A DNA stretch of 56,658 bases from Dehalococcoides sp. JdFR-56 (GCA_002011495.1 MTNR01000001.1:1-56658), one strand, 5' to 3'. Shown: positions 1-11,469, counted from the stretch's first letter. Notes: generated by a model from the sequence alone, not told the origin. Translations and numbers: made by a program.

Positions 1-2129
1 CGAATCGGGGTAAAGGTGCCGGTATAGGTCGCCGGGTTGCTGCGCGGGGTGCGCCCGATGGGAGACTGGTCAATATTGACCACCTTGTCAATATGCTCTA
101 TACCCAGGATGTCATCACAGTCACCCGCCCTCTCCCTTGCGTGGTAGAATACCTGGGCCAGCTTCCGATACAGGATCTCATCAATGAGGGTGCTCTTGCC
201 GCTGCCGGAAACCCCAGTGACACAGACGAACTTGCCCAGAGGAATGCGCACCTCAATGTTCTTGAGATTATTCTGCCGTGCCCCCTTGATGATTATCTCC
301 TCCCCCGAACCGGGACGGCGCTTGGGGGGCACGGGAATCCGTCTCGCCCCACTGAGGTACTGGCCAGTGATTGACTCCTTACAGGCCATAACCTCAGCCA
401 GCGTCCCAGTGGTCACAATCCAGCCCCCGTGTTCCCCGGCGCCGGGGCCCATATCAATGATGTGGTCGGCAGCCCGCATCATGGCCTCATCATGCTCCAC
501 CACCAGTATAGTATTGCCCAGGTCCCGCAGCCGCTTTAAGGTGCCGATGAGCCGAGCATCATCCGCCGGATGCAGCCCCACCGTGGGCTCATCGCAGATG
601 TAGAGCACCCCCATCAGCCCGCTGCCAATCTGGGTGGCCAGGCGAATCCGCTGCGCCTCACCGCCGGAGAGGGTAGCCGAGGGACGGTCAATGGTGAGAT
701 ACTCCAGGCCAACATCTTTGAGAAAGCCCAGGCGGGACTGTATCTCCTTGATAATCTCGCGGGCGATCATCCTCTCGCGCTCGCTGAGGACGCGCTCGCT
801 GATCATGGTTACCCACTCCAGCTCCTGCACCACGGACATGGCGCAGACGTCCATGATATTCTTCCCGCCGATGGTCACCGCCAGAGATTCTGGTTTGAGC
901 CGCTTACCCTGACACACCGGACAGGGCGTGGACATCATGTAGCGCTCAATCTCAGCCCGGGTATTCTCCGACTGCGTATCACGGCTCAGCCGCTCCAGGT
1001 AGGGGATGACTCCCTCATACCCGGTGAAATATTCCCTAACCCGCCCATAGCGGTTACGGTACCTGACCAGTTCCCCCTCCTCCCCATAAAGTATCACCTT
1101 GAGATGGTGCTCGCTCAGCTTCTTAACCGGCGTATCAAGGGAAAAGCCGTAGCGCCGGGCCAGCATCTGGAGCTCCCCCATATGCCAGGAAAGCCACCAG
1201 CCGGGATGAATCGCCCCTTGGGCGATGGATAGCTCCTTATTGGGGATGACCAACTCCGGGTCTATCTCAAGCTTCACCCCCAGGCCAGAACAGGCCGGGC
1301 AGGCACCGTGAGGGCTATTGAAGCTGAAGGTGCGCGGGGTTATTTCCCCCAGGCTGATGCCACAATAGACGCAGGCGAAGTGCTCGGAGAAGAGCAGCTC
1401 CTCACCGTCAACAATGGATACCAGAACCACTCCAGCCCCAAGCTTGAGCGCGGTCTCCACAGAATCAGCCAGCCGATTCTCACTTCCGCTCTGGCCGATG
1501 ACCAGCCGGTCCACCACCACCTCAATGGTGTGCTTCTTGTTCTTATCCAGCTGGAACTCCTCGGAGAGGTCACGAATCTGGCCATCAACCCGCACCCGCA
1601 CGTAGCCTGCCTTGCGCAGGTCATCAAACACCGTCTGATACTCGCCCTTGCGGTCTCGGATGAGCGGGGCCATAATTAAGATACGGCTGCCATCCGGGAG
1701 GTTGCCGATGGCGTCAACGATCTGCTGAACGGTCTGGGTGGTGATCTCGCGCCCGCACTTGGGACAATGAGGATGACCGACGCGGGCAAAAAGCAGCCTC
1801 AGGTAATCATAGACCTCGGTTACCGTGCCCACGGTGGAGCGCGGGTTTCGGCTTGGCCCCTTCTGGTCAATGGAGATGGCCGGACTCAAGCCCTCAATGT
1901 AGTCAACGTCAGGCTTCTCCATCCTGCCCAGAAACTGGCGGGCATAGGCGGAGAGGGACTCCACGTAGCGGCGCTGCCCCTCGGCGTAGATGGTGTCAAA
2001 GGCAAGCGAGCTCTTGCCCGAGCCGGAAACGCCGGTGATGACCACCAGCTTATCCCGCGGGATGGTGACATCTATATTTTTCAGGTTGTGCTCCCTAGCC
2101 CCTTTGACCAGTATCGAGTTCAACGGCAT
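1..2129 (-). CDS. uvrA: UvrABC excinuclease subunit A, 3' part outside window
   Basis: DNA-damage recognition ATPase of nucleotide excision repair; it scans DNA as a dimer with UvrB. The reading frame is open from the ATG at 2129 to the window edge, about 709 of the usual ~940 residues, so the C-terminal quarter is missing only because the window ends. Visible: the first Walker A (GVSGSGKSS) near residue 30, a zinc-finger pair HCPKCG near residue 120, and near the edge the strongly conserved [18 protein letters not shown] stretch of the second ATPase half. No frameshift was seen. The protein is well conserved and the call is secure. Confidence 0.97.
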   Translation of the reverse strand, partial: MPLNSILVKGAREHNLKNIDVTIPRDKLVVITGVSGSGKSSLAFDTIYAEGQRRYVESLSAYARQFLGRMEKPDVDYIEGLSPAISIDQKGPSRNPRSTVGTVTEVYDYLRLLFARVGHPHCPKCGREITTQTVQQIVDAIGNLPDGSRILIMAPLIRDRKGEYQTVFDDLRKAGYVRVRVDGQIRDLSEEFQLDKNKKHTIEVVVDRLVIGQSGSENRLADSVETALKLGAGVVLVSIVDGEELLFSEHFACVYCGISLGEITPRTFSFNSPHGACPACSGLGVKLEIDPELVIPNKELSIAQGAIHPGWWLSWHMGELQMLARRYGFSLDTPVKKLSEHHLKVILYGEEGELVRYRNRYGRVREYFTGYEGVIPYLERLSRDTQSENTRAEIERYMMSTPCPVCQGKRLKPESLAVTIGGKNIMDVCAMSVVQELEWVTMISERVLSERERMIAREIIKEIQSRLGFLKDVGLEYLTIDRPSATLSGGEAQRIRLATQIGSGLMGVLYICDEPTVGLHPADDARLIGTLKRLRDLGNTILVVEHDEAMMRAADHIIDMGPGAGEHGGWIVTTGTLAEVMACKESITGQYLSGARRIPVPPKRRPGSGEEIIIKGARQNNLKNIEVRIPLGKFVCVTGVSGSGKSTLIDEILYRKLAQVFYHARERAGDCDDILGIEHIDKVVNIDQSPIGRTPRSNPATYTGTFTPI

Positions 2130-2232
2130 TCTTTCAACACCTCTCTAACAAAATTTATTGTAACATTTAGCCTCAAGAGACAACAAGGAGACCCCCCAAC
2201 GCCCTTGCCAAGAGGGGGCCAGTAATGCAATA

Positions 2233-4368
2233 ATGCCAGAGGTCTATCTCCATTTTCAGGGGCTTATGGAAATCATCAAGGAAGCTCTGGCCAGGGGCCA
2301 GACGAACTTGAGCGAGCATGAGGCCAAGCAGTTTTGTGCTCGCTTTGGCATTCCGGTATGCCGTGAGGCCGTCGCCCATGACAGTGATTCGGCGGTGGCT
2401 GAAGCGGTGAAGCTCGGCTTTCCTGTCGTCTTGAAAGCGTCCGGGGAAAACCTGCTCCATAAAACAGAGGTGGGCGGCATTTCCTTAAGCCTCGCCACCG
2501 AGGCAGAGGTAAGACAGGAAAGCCACCGCCTGCTCCAGATTCCAGGTAGCCAGGCTCTGCTGGTCCAGGAGATGGTCAAAGGTGAGCGGGAGCTTGCCTG
2601 CGGCCTTATCAGGGATGCTCAGTTCGGCCCCTGCGTTATGTTCGGCCTCGGTGGCGTCATGACCGAGGTATTTCAAGACATCGTCTTCCGGGTGGCTCCC
2701 TTAAGCTCCTGGGACGCCCAAGAAATGATAAAGGAGATTCGACACCAGAAGATTTTGGAACCCTTCCGCGGCGAAGCTGGCGTTGACCTGGAGATATTGT
2801 CACAAATCCTGGTAACCCTGGGGGAGATTGGGCTTAAATACCAGGAGGTGCAGTCAATTGACATCAACCCGCTCAAAATCCGCCCTGATGGCCAGCCGGT
2901 GGCGGTGGACGCCCTGGTTAGCCTCAGGCCCCAGCCCGAACCTCCGCCAAAGCCAGCCGAGGAACCTCCCAAAACCGGAGATTTAACCAAGTTCTTTACT
3001 CCCGAGAGCGTGTCCGTAATCGGGGCTTCAGCCACCCCGGGCAAAGCGGGATATATCGTCCTGCGCAATATCCTAGCCAATGGCTACAAGGGCAAAATCT
3101 ACCCGGTCAACCCCAAGGGCGGCGAGATTCTGGGCCTAAAGACCTACCCATCAATCACTAGTCTCCCTCAAGGCGTTGACCTAGCCATCATCGTCATCCC
3201 CGCTAGGTCTACCATCCAGGCGGTGAGAGAATGCGCCGCCAAAGGTATTAAGGCCGCCGTCCTCTCCGCCGGCGGCTTCTCTGAAGTAGACCAGGATGGA
3301 GAAGCCCTCCAGCGGGAGCTAAGCCAAACCATCGCCGAGACTGGCATCCGCGTCATCGGCCCCAATACCTCGGGACACACCTCCACACCACATAATTTCA
3401 CCTCCAGCCTTTTCCCTCTGGGCAAGATTCCCCGCGGCAACATATCCTACATCGCCCAGACGGGAAACTTCGCCACCCACACCATGCGCTACATCATCAC
3501 CGCAGAACACTTTGGCGTGGCCCGGGTCATTGGGCTGGGCAACAAAATAGACATTGATGAAAGCGAGGCGCTGGAGTACTACGCCGCTGACCCAGAGACA
3601 AAGGCCATCTTCATGTATTTGGAAAGCATCAAGCGCCCAAGGCGCTTTACTCAGGTTGCCCGCGAGGTAACCCGAACTAAGCCAGTCTTCCTGCTCATGG
3701 GAGGCACCACCCGGGAGGGAGCCCAGGCCGCGGTCACCCACACCGCCGCCATGGCTTCAGACGAGCGCCTCATTGATGGTGCCTTAAACCAGGCCGGCAT
3801 CACCCGCCTCTATAAGTACTCGCACCTCTTCCTGGTGGCCAAGGCCCTGGCCAGCATGCCCCTGCCCAGGGGAAACCGAGTGAGCTTCCTCGCCCCCTCA
3901 GGGGCGATACTGGTCATCCTGGCTGACCTTTGCCACCAGCGCTGGGGCCTGGACGTTCCCCAGCTTGAGGAGAGAACTCGGCAACGTTTGCAGGAGATAA
4001 GCCCGGCTTACATCCGCATGCGCAACCCGGTGGATATCTGGCCCTCAGCTCTGGAACACGGCATCGAGTTCAGCTATGGAGAGGCCATCGAGGCGCTGAT
4101 GCGCGACCCCAATATTGACGCCGTGGTGCCCATCCTCATGCTCGCCGATGAGGTCGGGGTGCCACCGCTGGACTTTCTGGTTAAGTTAGCCCAAAAATAC
4201 CCGGAGAAGCCGCTTTATGTCACCTTCAGCGCTGAGAAGAAGCACATGGAAGCGGCCAAGGCTTTCCTCGAGCCCAGGGGCGTGCCCACCTTCCCCTTGA
4301 TCGAGCAGCCCTTTGAGGTGCTCTCGATCTTAAACCGGTGCCGGAAGGCCATGGAGCGCCCTCGGTAG
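2233..4368 (+). CDS. Acyl-CoA synthetase (ADP-forming), fused beta-alpha subunits
   Basis: Converts an acyl-CoA (acetyl-CoA or a branched/aryl acyl-CoA) plus ADP and phosphate to the acid, CoA and ATP; in anaerobes it is an energy-yielding last step of fermentation. The 711-residue chain starts with an ATP-grasp (beta) domain (about 1-235, with VVLKASGENLLHKTEVGG), then a proline-rich linker, then a Rossmann CoA-binding domain (SVIGASATPGKAGY, about 256) and a succinyl-CoA-ligase-like domain. The phosphorylated histidine is probably H503 in THTAAM. The beta-alpha order is the reverse of the more common alpha-beta fusion. The start is uncertain: ATG 2266 has AGGGG closer to it than ATG 2233. 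The M16 peptidase gene follows 8 bp after the stop. Confidence 0.9.
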   Translation: MPEVYLHFQGLMEIIKEALARGQTNLSEHEAKQFCARFGIPVCREAVAHDSDSAVAEAVKLGFPVVLKASGENLLHKTEVGGISLSLATEAEVRQESHRLLQIPGSQALLVQEMVKGERELACGLIRDAQFGPCVMFGLGGVMTEVFQDIVFRVAPLSSWDAQEMIKEIRHQKILEPFRGEAGVDLEILSQILVTLGEIGLKYQEVQSIDINPLKIRPDGQPVAVDALVSLRPQPEPPPKPAEEPPKTGDLTKFFTPESVSVIGASATPGKAGYIVLRNILANGYKGKIYPVNPKGGEILGLKTYPSITSLPQGVDLAIIVIPARSTIQAVRECAAKGIKAAVLSAGGFSEVDQDGEALQRELSQTIAETGIRVIGPNTSGHTSTPHNFTSSLFPLGKIPRGNISYIAQTGNFATHTMRYIITAEHFGVARVIGLGNKIDIDESEALEYYAADPETKAIFMYLESIKRPRRFTQVAREVTRTKPVFLLMGGTTREGAQAAVTHTAAMASDERLIDGALNQAGITRLYKYSHLFLVAKALASMPLPRGNRVSFLAPSGAILVILADLCHQRWGLDVPQLEERTRQRLQEISPAYIRMRNPVDIWPSALEHGIEFSYGEAIEALMRDPNIDAVVPILMLADEVGVPPLDFLVKLAQKYPEKPLYVTFSAEKKHMEAAKAFLEPRGVPTFPLIEQPFEVLSILNRCRKAMERPR

Positions 4369-4376
4369 GTGATGTT

Positions 4377-5651
4377 ATGTCAAATAACCCGTATCAGAAG
4401 ACCATCCTGGATAATGGGCTGCGCCTGATCACCGCCACCATGCCCTACACCCGCTCGGTGGCCATCAGCTTCTTCATCGGTGCCGGCTCCAGATACGAGA
4501 CCGAGGCCGAAGCTGGCATCTCCCACTTCATTGAGCACCTGTGCTTCCGGGGCACGTCAAAGCGCCCCACCGCCAAAGATATCTCCACGGCGATAGAGGG
4601 CGTGGGTGGCATCCTCAACGGGGGCACGGACAAAGAGCTGACCCTCTACTGGTGCAAGGTGGCGCAGCCCTACTTTCAGACCGCGCTCGATGTGCTGGTT
4701 GATATGCTGCTTGACTCCAGATTTGACCCAGCCGATATGGAAAAGGAGCGCCAGATCATCATTGAAGAGATCAATATGAGCAATGACACCCCTTCCCAGC
4801 GGGTGGGACTGCTCATCGATGAGCTGCTCTGGCCAGGCCATCCCCTGGGGCGCGATATCGCCGGCAGCAAGCAGTCGGTGAGCTCCATCACCAGAGAGAT
4901 GCTGCTCGGTTACCTCGCCAGCCACTACCGCCCCGACAATACCGTGCTGGCCATCGCCGGGGACATTGAGCATGAGGAGGTGACGGACGCGGTAAATCAG
5001 GCCCTGGGCAAATGGGCCGGCCAACAGCCCCGCCCCGGCTATCTGGCCTATGAGGAGAAACAAGCTAAGCGGCTGCGGGTGGAAACCCGGGAAACGGAGC
5101 AGGTTCAGCTGTGCCTGGCGCTGCCTGGACTATCCCTCCTCCACCCCAAACGCTTCGCCCTTGACCTGCTCAACGTCATCCTCGGCGAGGGGATGAGCAG
5201 CCGCCTGTTTACCCAGATTCGGGACAAGCTCGGCCTTGCCTACAGCATCAATAGCTACGTTGACCACTTCCTTGACACCGGCTCGCTCATCATCTCCGCC
5301 GGAGTGGAGCCGAAAAACCTGCCCGTGGCCATTGAGGCTATCCTGGAGGAGCTGGGCAAACTCAAGGAACTCGTCCCCGAAGCTGAATTGGAGAAGGCCA
5401 AGGAATTCGCCAAAGGCCGCCTGCTGCTGCGCATGGAAGATACGCGCAATGTGACTGGCTGGATGGGTGGTCAAGAGATTTTGACCCAGCACATCCTCAG
5501 CGTGGACGAGGTGGTGGCCATCTTTGAGGCAATCACCACCGAAGAGCTGCAAGAGCTGGCGCGGGAGCTACTGGTGGGCGAACGGCTCCGCCTGGCGGTG
5601 GTGGGGCCAGTTCCACAGGATGAACCCCTGGAAGAACTGCTAAAGTTATGA
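4377..5651 (+). CDS. M16 family zinc peptidase (processing-peptidase type)
   Basis: Zinc metallopeptidase of the PqqL / mitochondrial processing peptidase type, probably cytosolic peptide or protein degradation. The inverted zinc motif HxxEH is at H50-F-I-E53-H54, with the third ligand at E130/E131 in EEINMSND. The C-terminal inactive-like M16 half (LGLAYSINSYVD) completes a ~424-residue protein of normal length. I place the start at ATG 4377 because AGGTG lies 5 bases before it; an in-frame ATG at 4338 would overlap the acyl-CoA synthetase gene. The gene is probably co-transcribed with that gene and ends at a strong hairpin. Confidence 0.92.
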   Translation: MSNNPYQKTILDNGLRLITATMPYTRSVAISFFIGAGSRYETEAEAGISHFIEHLCFRGTSKRPTAKDISTAIEGVGGILNGGTDKELTLYWCKVAQPYFQTALDVLVDMLLDSRFDPADMEKERQIIIEEINMSNDTPSQRVGLLIDELLWPGHPLGRDIAGSKQSVSSITREMLLGYLASHYRPDNTVLAIAGDIEHEEVTDAVNQALGKWAGQQPRPGYLAYEEKQAKRLRVETRETEQVQLCLALPGLSLLHPKRFALDLLNVILGEGMSSRLFTQIRDKLGLAYSINSYVDHFLDTGSLIISAGVEPKNLPVAIEAILEELGKLKELVPEAELEKAKEFAKGRLLLRMEDTRNVTGWMGGQEILTQHILSVDEVVAIFEAITTEELQELARELLVGERLRLAVVGPVPQDEPLEELLKL

Positions 5652-5674
5652 GGTAGCACCACCAATGGCAAATA

Positions 5675-5708
5675 AAAATAGCCGCGGAGCCAAGTCCGCG
5701 GCTATTTT
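5675..5708. terminator. Bidirectional intrinsic terminator
   Basis: Perfect 14-bp stem (5675-5688 with 5695-5708) around a 6-nt loop. The GC-rich core GCCGCGGA is flanked by A-runs on one side and T-runs on the other, so it can end transcripts from both directions. It sits between the convergent M16 peptidase and groEL genes. Confidence 0.9.
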
Positions 5709-5731
5709 GGACGTTTGCAATAAGGAGAGAA

Positions 5732-7369
<1,638 letters not shown>

Positions 7370-7372
7370 TCA

Positions 7373-7669
7373 CTACTTCGCTTTCTTTGCCAGGATATCA
7401 CTCTCCCGCAGGATTATCAGCTCCTCATCATCGACCTTGATCTCGGTGCCACCATATTTAGCGTAAATCACAATGTCACCCACCTTGACATCCATGGCTA
7501 TCCGCTTGCCATCCTCAGTCAGCCTGCCCGGGCCAACCGCGACCACCTCTCCCTCCTGAGGTTTCTCCTTGGCGGTATCCGGCAGGTAAATCCCCGCCTT
7601 CGTTTTCTCCTCCGCCTCAATGGGCTTGACCACCAGTCGGTCAGCTAGCGGCTGCAACTTGACTGCCAT
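7373..7669 (-). CDS. groS: Co-chaperonin GroES (10 kDa)
   Basis: Lid of the GroEL chamber. The 98-residue protein has the usual start [14 protein letters not shown], a mobile loop around residues 18-33 ([18 protein letters not shown]) and [15 protein letters not shown] 7669 has AAGGAGG ahead of it. It is the first gene of the groES-groEL operon and its leader carries a CIRCE operator, which implies HrcA repression and heat induction. Confidence 0.98.
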   Translation of the reverse strand: MAVKLQPLADRLVVKPIEAEEKTKAGIYLPDTAKEKPQEGEVVAVGPGRLTEDGKRIAMDVKVGDIVIYAKYGGTEIKVDDEELIILRESDILAKKAK

Positions 7670-7712
7670 TTCCGTCCTCCTTCTGCAAATAGATTAGCTT
7701 ACCCTCCAATTT

Positions 7713-7739
7713 TTAGCACTCTAACTCTTAGACTGCTAA
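7713..7739 (-). promoter_or_regulatory. CIRCE operator (HrcA binding site)
   Basis: TTAGCACTC, nine bases, then GACTGCTAA. This matches the CIRCE consensus TTAGCACTC-N9-GAGTGCTAA with one mismatch in the second arm. It lies 44 bp before the groES start, the classical position for HrcA repression. No hrcA gene is in the window. Confidence 0.92.
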
Positions 7740-7924
7740 AAACATAATAACTCAGATGAGCTTTCGTTCGCAACTCAATGAACACAGGTTTACGGCTAGT
7801 GAGAAGCACTGAAGCGAACTAGAAAGCCAAATTCTCCCTGATTCTTCTTCAAATTTACGCTTTCTCCTGATTTATCCTTGGGGAGAACTGGGAACAGGCC
7901 TTGGCTGAGGCGGCTATCATGCCT

Positions 7925-7938
7925 CACCCGGCCGGGTG
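7925..7938. terminator. Possible weak hairpin after the HAD gene
   Basis: Perfect 14-base palindrome CACCCGGCCGGGTG, 10 bp beyond the stop of the minus-strand HAD gene. As RNA it gives only a 5-bp stem with a GGCC loop and no T-run, so termination is tentative. I see nothing else in 7740-7924. Confidence 0.3.
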
Positions 7939-7948
7939 CAGGGTAAAG

Positions 7949-8659
7949 CTAGCTTGGGCGGGAAGCCAGGTGCTCCGCAAGCTCAGCCAGGCTTTGAATC
8001 CGCGGGCAATCGGTGATTTCGGCGAAGTAGTTATCGCGGTCAAGCAGTATCCCCTTCATCCCCGCCTGCTCCGCCCCGACGACGTCAATCTGATACTGGT
8101 CACCAACGTACACCGCCTCGGAAGCCCCGACCTCAGCACGCCTGGCCGCCTCCTGGAATATCTCCGGCTGCGGCTTGGTACCGCCGACATCCTGCGAGGT
8201 CACCACCACCTGAAGTAGGGGCAGCAGCCCCAGGCCACTGAGCAGAGGGGTTAAATCGCGGTCGGCATTGGAGATGAGCCCCAAGGTCAGCCCTCGGCCT
8301 TGGAGGGAAGTTAAAGCTGGCATGACGTCATCAAAGAGCACCAGCTTCATATCAGCCTGCTCCATCTTGCCCAGTAGCCCGAGGATGATCCGCTCATCAG
8401 CCTCTATCCCTGCCTCCTTGAGCATTATCCTCTCGTACTGGGCCCAGACGGCCATCTGTTCCTCCCTCGGCCGCTGGCTCAGTGAAGCGCGGGCGATCTC
8501 TTGATAGATGAATTCGTCGGCCACCAGCAGCGGCCGGCGCAGGCTCTCTGGACTCACCTCAAAGCCAAACTCCCGCAGGGCCCTCGCCTGAAGCTCCTCG
8601 CGGGGAGGCTCATAGCGCACCAGGGTTTGGTAAAGGTCAAAGAAGACAGCTTTGATCAT
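7949..8659 (-). CDS. HAD-superfamily hydrolase, haloacid-dehalogenase-like
   Basis: Cytosolic HAD hydrolase of 236 residues. Motif I is FFDLYQT: nucleophile D8 is followed two residues later by tyrosine (Y10) rather than the second aspartate of typical phosphatases, the DxY pattern seen in 2-haloacid dehalogenases and some phosphatases. Motif II LISNAD, motif III lysine in GGTKPQP and motif IV VGDQYQID are present. I chose ATG 8659, preceded by AAGGAAG, over an upstream in-frame ATG at 8743 that would add 28 unlike residues. It is divergent from the dUTPase gene. The substrate cannot be told from sequence. Confidence 0.85.
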   Translation of the reverse strand: MIKAVFFDLYQTLVRYEPPREELQARALREFGFEVSPESLRRPLLVADEFIYQEIARASLSQRPREEQMAVWAQYERIMLKEAGIEADERIILGLLGKMEQADMKLVLFDDVMPALTSLQGRGLTLGLISNADRDLTPLLSGLGLLPLLQVVVTSQDVGGTKPQPEIFQEAARRAEVGASEAVYVGDQYQIDVVGAEQAGMKGILLDRDNYFAEITDCPRIQSLAELAEHLASRPS

Positions 8660-8688
8660 GATAGCTTCCTTATAGCCAAAACAATACC

Positions 8689-8717
8689 ATTGTAGCCGAA
8701 GCGGTGCTGGCTGTAAA
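8689..8717 (-). promoter_or_regulatory. Promoter of the HAD gene
   Basis: On the minus strand TTTACA, 17 bases, TACAAT, about 30 bp before ATG 8659. Spacing is ideal and both hexamers are close to sigma-70-type consensus. Confidence 0.6.
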
Positions 8718-8806
8718 GGAAGGCCCTCTTCCGCCTGGGCCAAGTAAACAAACCCCTTGGCAAAAGTGTATACTTAAGGATAGACGACCTTTAAAGGAGT
8801 CGGGAA

Positions 8807-9319
8807 ATGCCCGCTGTGCTATCAAGGCCTGATATTGAGCGCCTGCTCCAGCAGGAACCACCGCTGATTGAAGGCTGGAGCGACCTTGAGCAGCAGCTGC
8901 AGCCCAATGGCTTTGACCTCACCCTGCGCGAGGTGGCGCTGCTCCAGTCAGCGGGCAGGATAGCGGTGGCAAACAGCCAGCGCCAGCTAGCTCAGCCGGC
9001 GCCTCTGGCCTTTGATGGGCTGGGATTCATTGACCTCATGCCCGGCGCCTATCTCATCACCTACAATGAGATAGTGCATCTACCCAAGAACATCATGGCA
9101 TTGGCCACGCCGCGGTCGAGCTTGCTGCGCTGCGGGGTCATGGTGAACACCGCGGTCTGGGATGCTGGCTACTCCGGCCGCTCCCAATCACTCCTAGTGG
9201 TCTATAACCCCCACGGGTTCCGCCTAGAGCGAAATGCCAGAATCGTGCAGCTGGTTTTCCTGCGCTTAAGCCAGGAAACAGAGGGATACCAGGGAACTTA
9301 CCAGGGAGAGAATATCTAG
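8807..9319 (+). CDS. dUTP diphosphatase-like protein of the dCTP deaminase/dUTPase fold
   Basis: 170-residue nucleotide-pool enzyme. It carries the trimer-fold signatures PRSSL (102-106), TAVWDAGYSG (115-124, with D119 as the likely dUTPase catalytic aspartate) and VVYNPHG. The glutamate that dCTP deaminases use for deamination (E in VLEFYN of the E. coli enzyme) is replaced by V131, so I favour dUTP hydrolysis over dCTP deamination. That resembles archaeal single-function dUTPases as I know them. ATG 8807 has AAAGGAG 8-9 bases upstream. The stop overlaps the convergent kinase-fusion gene by 4 bp. Confidence 0.8.
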   Translation: MPAVLSRPDIERLLQQEPPLIEGWSDLEQQLQPNGFDLTLREVALLQSAGRIAVANSQRQLAQPAPLAFDGLGFIDLMPGAYLITYNEIVHLPKNIMALATPRSSLLRCGVMVNTAVWDAGYSGRSQSLLVVYNPHGFRLERNARIVQLVFLRLSQETEGYQGTYQGENI

Positions 9320-10887
9320 CTTTCCGCCTTGCGGCGGGTAATCTCGTCCAGAGTATGACGGATGACCTCATCCTCAGGGAGCGAGGTATCAACGATGATA
9401 TGAGCGGCATCTGCTACCTCAGTTACCGGGTCAAAATGCCCGCGCTGTGACTGGTATATCTCCCAGCGCCCGTCGGAGACCGAGCCCTGCTGCCACCGCT
9501 GCGCCAGATACCGTTTGACATTTTCCTCATCCAAAACGCACTCCAGGATGATGAAATCGGCGTTCATCTCCTCGGCCAGACTCTTCGCCCGCAGGCGCTC
9601 GGCGCGCTTGATAAAGGAAGCATCCAGTATTACTGAGCCACCCTGGCCCAAGGTATCCTTGGCCTCCTCAAATAGCTTGTCATAGGTCCTGCGGGTAAAC
9701 TCGGCCGAGTAAATCCCGCGGTCAAACTCCTCAAGGCGATGCTCGGTCAGAGGGATACCGGCCAGGCGCTTACGGGTGACATCGGAGGAGATAACCACCA
9801 GCCCCAGCCTCTTGGCCAGAGCTTGTGACAACGTGGTCTTGCCGGTGCCCACCAGACCCACGGTGATGAAGAGGACTGGCCGCGACCAGGTGTAGGCATG
9901 GGCTAAATCAAAGTAGCTAGCGGCGATATCCTCGGTCCGCCGTTTCTCCTCCGGGGTGATATAGGGGTCATCCAGTTTAAGACTCTCCACCTTCCCCCGC
10001 ACGTAAGCCCGGTAGCACTTATAGAAATTGAGCAGCCTCATCAGCTCCTCATCTTGGCTTCGGGCCACATAGGACTTAACGAAGTGGCGTGATAGGTCAG
10101 CCCGCCCGTAGTGGTCCAAATCCATGGCCAGAAAGGCGACTTCCGAGGCGACATCGCCGTAGCGGAAGCGGTCATTGAACTCAATGCAGTCATAGATGCA
10201 GATGTCATCGCAGAAGCAGATATGGGCGGCGTGAAGGTCACCATGGCAATCCCGTATTCGGCCCTCGGCAACCCGGCGGCGAAATAGGTCCGTATTTTGG
10301 GCAATAAAGGAGTTGGTATAATCCCTGATGTGCTGATACCTTTCCTGGGAAATGGTTCTACCGATATATTTCTCGGTCTGGCTGAAGTTTTCCTCAGTAT
10401 TTCCGGTGATGGTACCCAGGTCACCAAAGGCGCTGATGGCAGGGCCGGTCTGCGCGCTGCGGTGGAATTCAGCCAGTTTCTCCGCCACCCTGGTCAGCAT
10501 CTGCGGAGATACCCTATCTTGAGCCAGCAAAACATTCATCATCGCCTGCTGGGGGAGGCGCCGCATCTTCACCGCATACTCCAGGGCCTCACCCTGCCCT
10601 TCCAGAGAAATATGGCCCTTCTCGTTGACTACAGACACCACACCCAGATAGGCATCAGAGCAGAGCCGTTGGTTGAGCTCAACCTCCCGCTGGCAGTAAA
10701 ACCGCCGCTTCTCCAAAGTGGTGTAATCCAGATAGCCCAGGTCAACCGGCTTCTTCACCTTATAGACATAGTCATCGGCCAGGAAGATGAAGGACATCTG
10801 GGTCTGCACCAGCTCCACACTGCGGGGGTGATGGGGATAGGCGCTGGGCTCAAGCAGCGCCTGAATTAGCTCCGGCAGCTCTGACAT
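9316..10887 (-). CDS. Fused aminoglycoside-phosphotransferase-like and P-loop kinase protein
   Basis: 523 residues with two kinase folds. The N-terminal part (about 1-325) resembles APH/choline kinases, with the catalytic-loop HGDLHAAH and the downstream ECIEFNDR-type metal site (IYDCIEFNDR). The C-terminal part (about 335-523) is a P-loop kinase with GLVGTGKTT near residue 345, resembling COG0645. This domain pairing is a recognised family of unknown substrate; automatic names call it an aminoglycoside kinase, but resistance is not implied. It converges on the dUTPase gene with a 4-bp overlap. Confidence 0.85.
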   Translation of the reverse strand: MSELPELIQALLEPSAYPHHPRSVELVQTQMSFIFLADDYVYKVKKPVDLGYLDYTTLEKRRFYCQREVELNQRLCSDAYLGVVSVVNEKGHISLEGQGEALEYAVKMRRLPQQAMMNVLLAQDRVSPQMLTRVAEKLAEFHRSAQTGPAISAFGDLGTITGNTEENFSQTEKYIGRTISQERYQHIRDYTNSFIAQNTDLFRRRVAEGRIRDCHGDLHAAHICFCDDICIYDCIEFNDRFRYGDVASEVAFLAMDLDHYGRADLSRHFVKSYVARSQDEELMRLLNFYKCYRAYVRGKVESLKLDDPYITPEEKRRTEDIAASYFDLAHAYTWSRPVLFITVGLVGTGKTTLSQALAKRLGLVVISSDVTRKRLAGIPLTEHRLEEFDRGIYSAEFTRRTYDKLFEEAKDTLGQGGSVILDASFIKRAERLRAKSLAEEMNADFIILECVLDEENVKRYLAQRWQQGSVSDGRWEIYQSQRGHFDPVTEVADAAHIIVDTSLPEDEVIRHTLDEITRRKAES

Positions 10888-10928
10888 CGGCCTTCATACC
10901 CCTCTTTTTCTGGCTCAGGAAAATCGCT

Positions 10929-11453
10929 CTAGCTAGCTATGGTGGCCAGCCAATCTCTTAAGTCATCCCGTACCTGTTCGCGATTGGCTCTGGTGACTTC
11001 AACCAGCTTTACCTGGGGCAGGCGCTTGATGGCATCCGCCCAGGGGTTGGGGGCGAGCATGATGGTTCCCAGAACCCGCTTGCCGCTGTTGGCTATGGCC
11101 AGGACGCTCTCCCGGAAAGCGGCGGAGAAGAGCTCCATCTTGCCGATTTCATCAACGATGACCAGACAAGACCGAGCAGCGGCCCGGCGCAGCGCCGCCA
11201 CGCCGACGCGTTCCAAGCCCTCAATATCAACTCCGTATTTGCCCACGCGATATGGGCTGTGAATATTGACATGCGCCAGCACCACCTCCTCGCCATCCAG
11301 GGTAACCAGCTTGAAGCCGAGCCTGGTGCCTTTATCACGTATCTCCTCGGTGTAAAAGCCGCCCGCATCAACCTCAAGCTCGGCCACCGCCTGCTTGATC
11401 AGACTGGTCTTGCCGGTTCCCGGCCGGCCGGTGAGCAAATAAACTGGCTTCAT
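10929..11453 (-). CDS. THEP1-type nucleoside triphosphatase (NTPase_1)
   Basis: 174-residue P-loop NTPase. Walker A is GRPGTGKTS (residues 8-16), Walker B is LVIVDEIGKMELFS near residue 95, both typical of the THEP1 family, whose members hydrolyse NTPs slowly and have no settled role. It lies 41 bp upstream of the kinase-fusion gene on the same strand, so the two are probably co-transcribed. Confidence 0.9.
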   Translation of the reverse strand: MKPVYLLTGRPGTGKTSLIKQAVAELEVDAGGFYTEEIRDKGTRLGFKLVTLDGEEVVLAHVNIHSPYRVGKYGVDIEGLERVGVAALRRAAARSCLVIVDEIGKMELFSAAFRESVLAIANSGKRVLGTIMLAPNPWADAIKRLPQVKLVEVTRANREQVRDDLRDWLATIAS

Positions 11454-11469
11454 GCTAAGCTCCGGCCAG

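Noticed and set aside
570-1232. Long plus-strand frame inside the uvrA region
   Set aside because: It lies antisense to conserved UvrA sequence and has no family resemblance or ribosome site; a shadow frame.
9316-10887. Aminoglycoside resistance gene
   Set aside because: The APH-like fold is fused to a P-loop kinase and set among housekeeping genes; no resistance context such as a mobile element exists.
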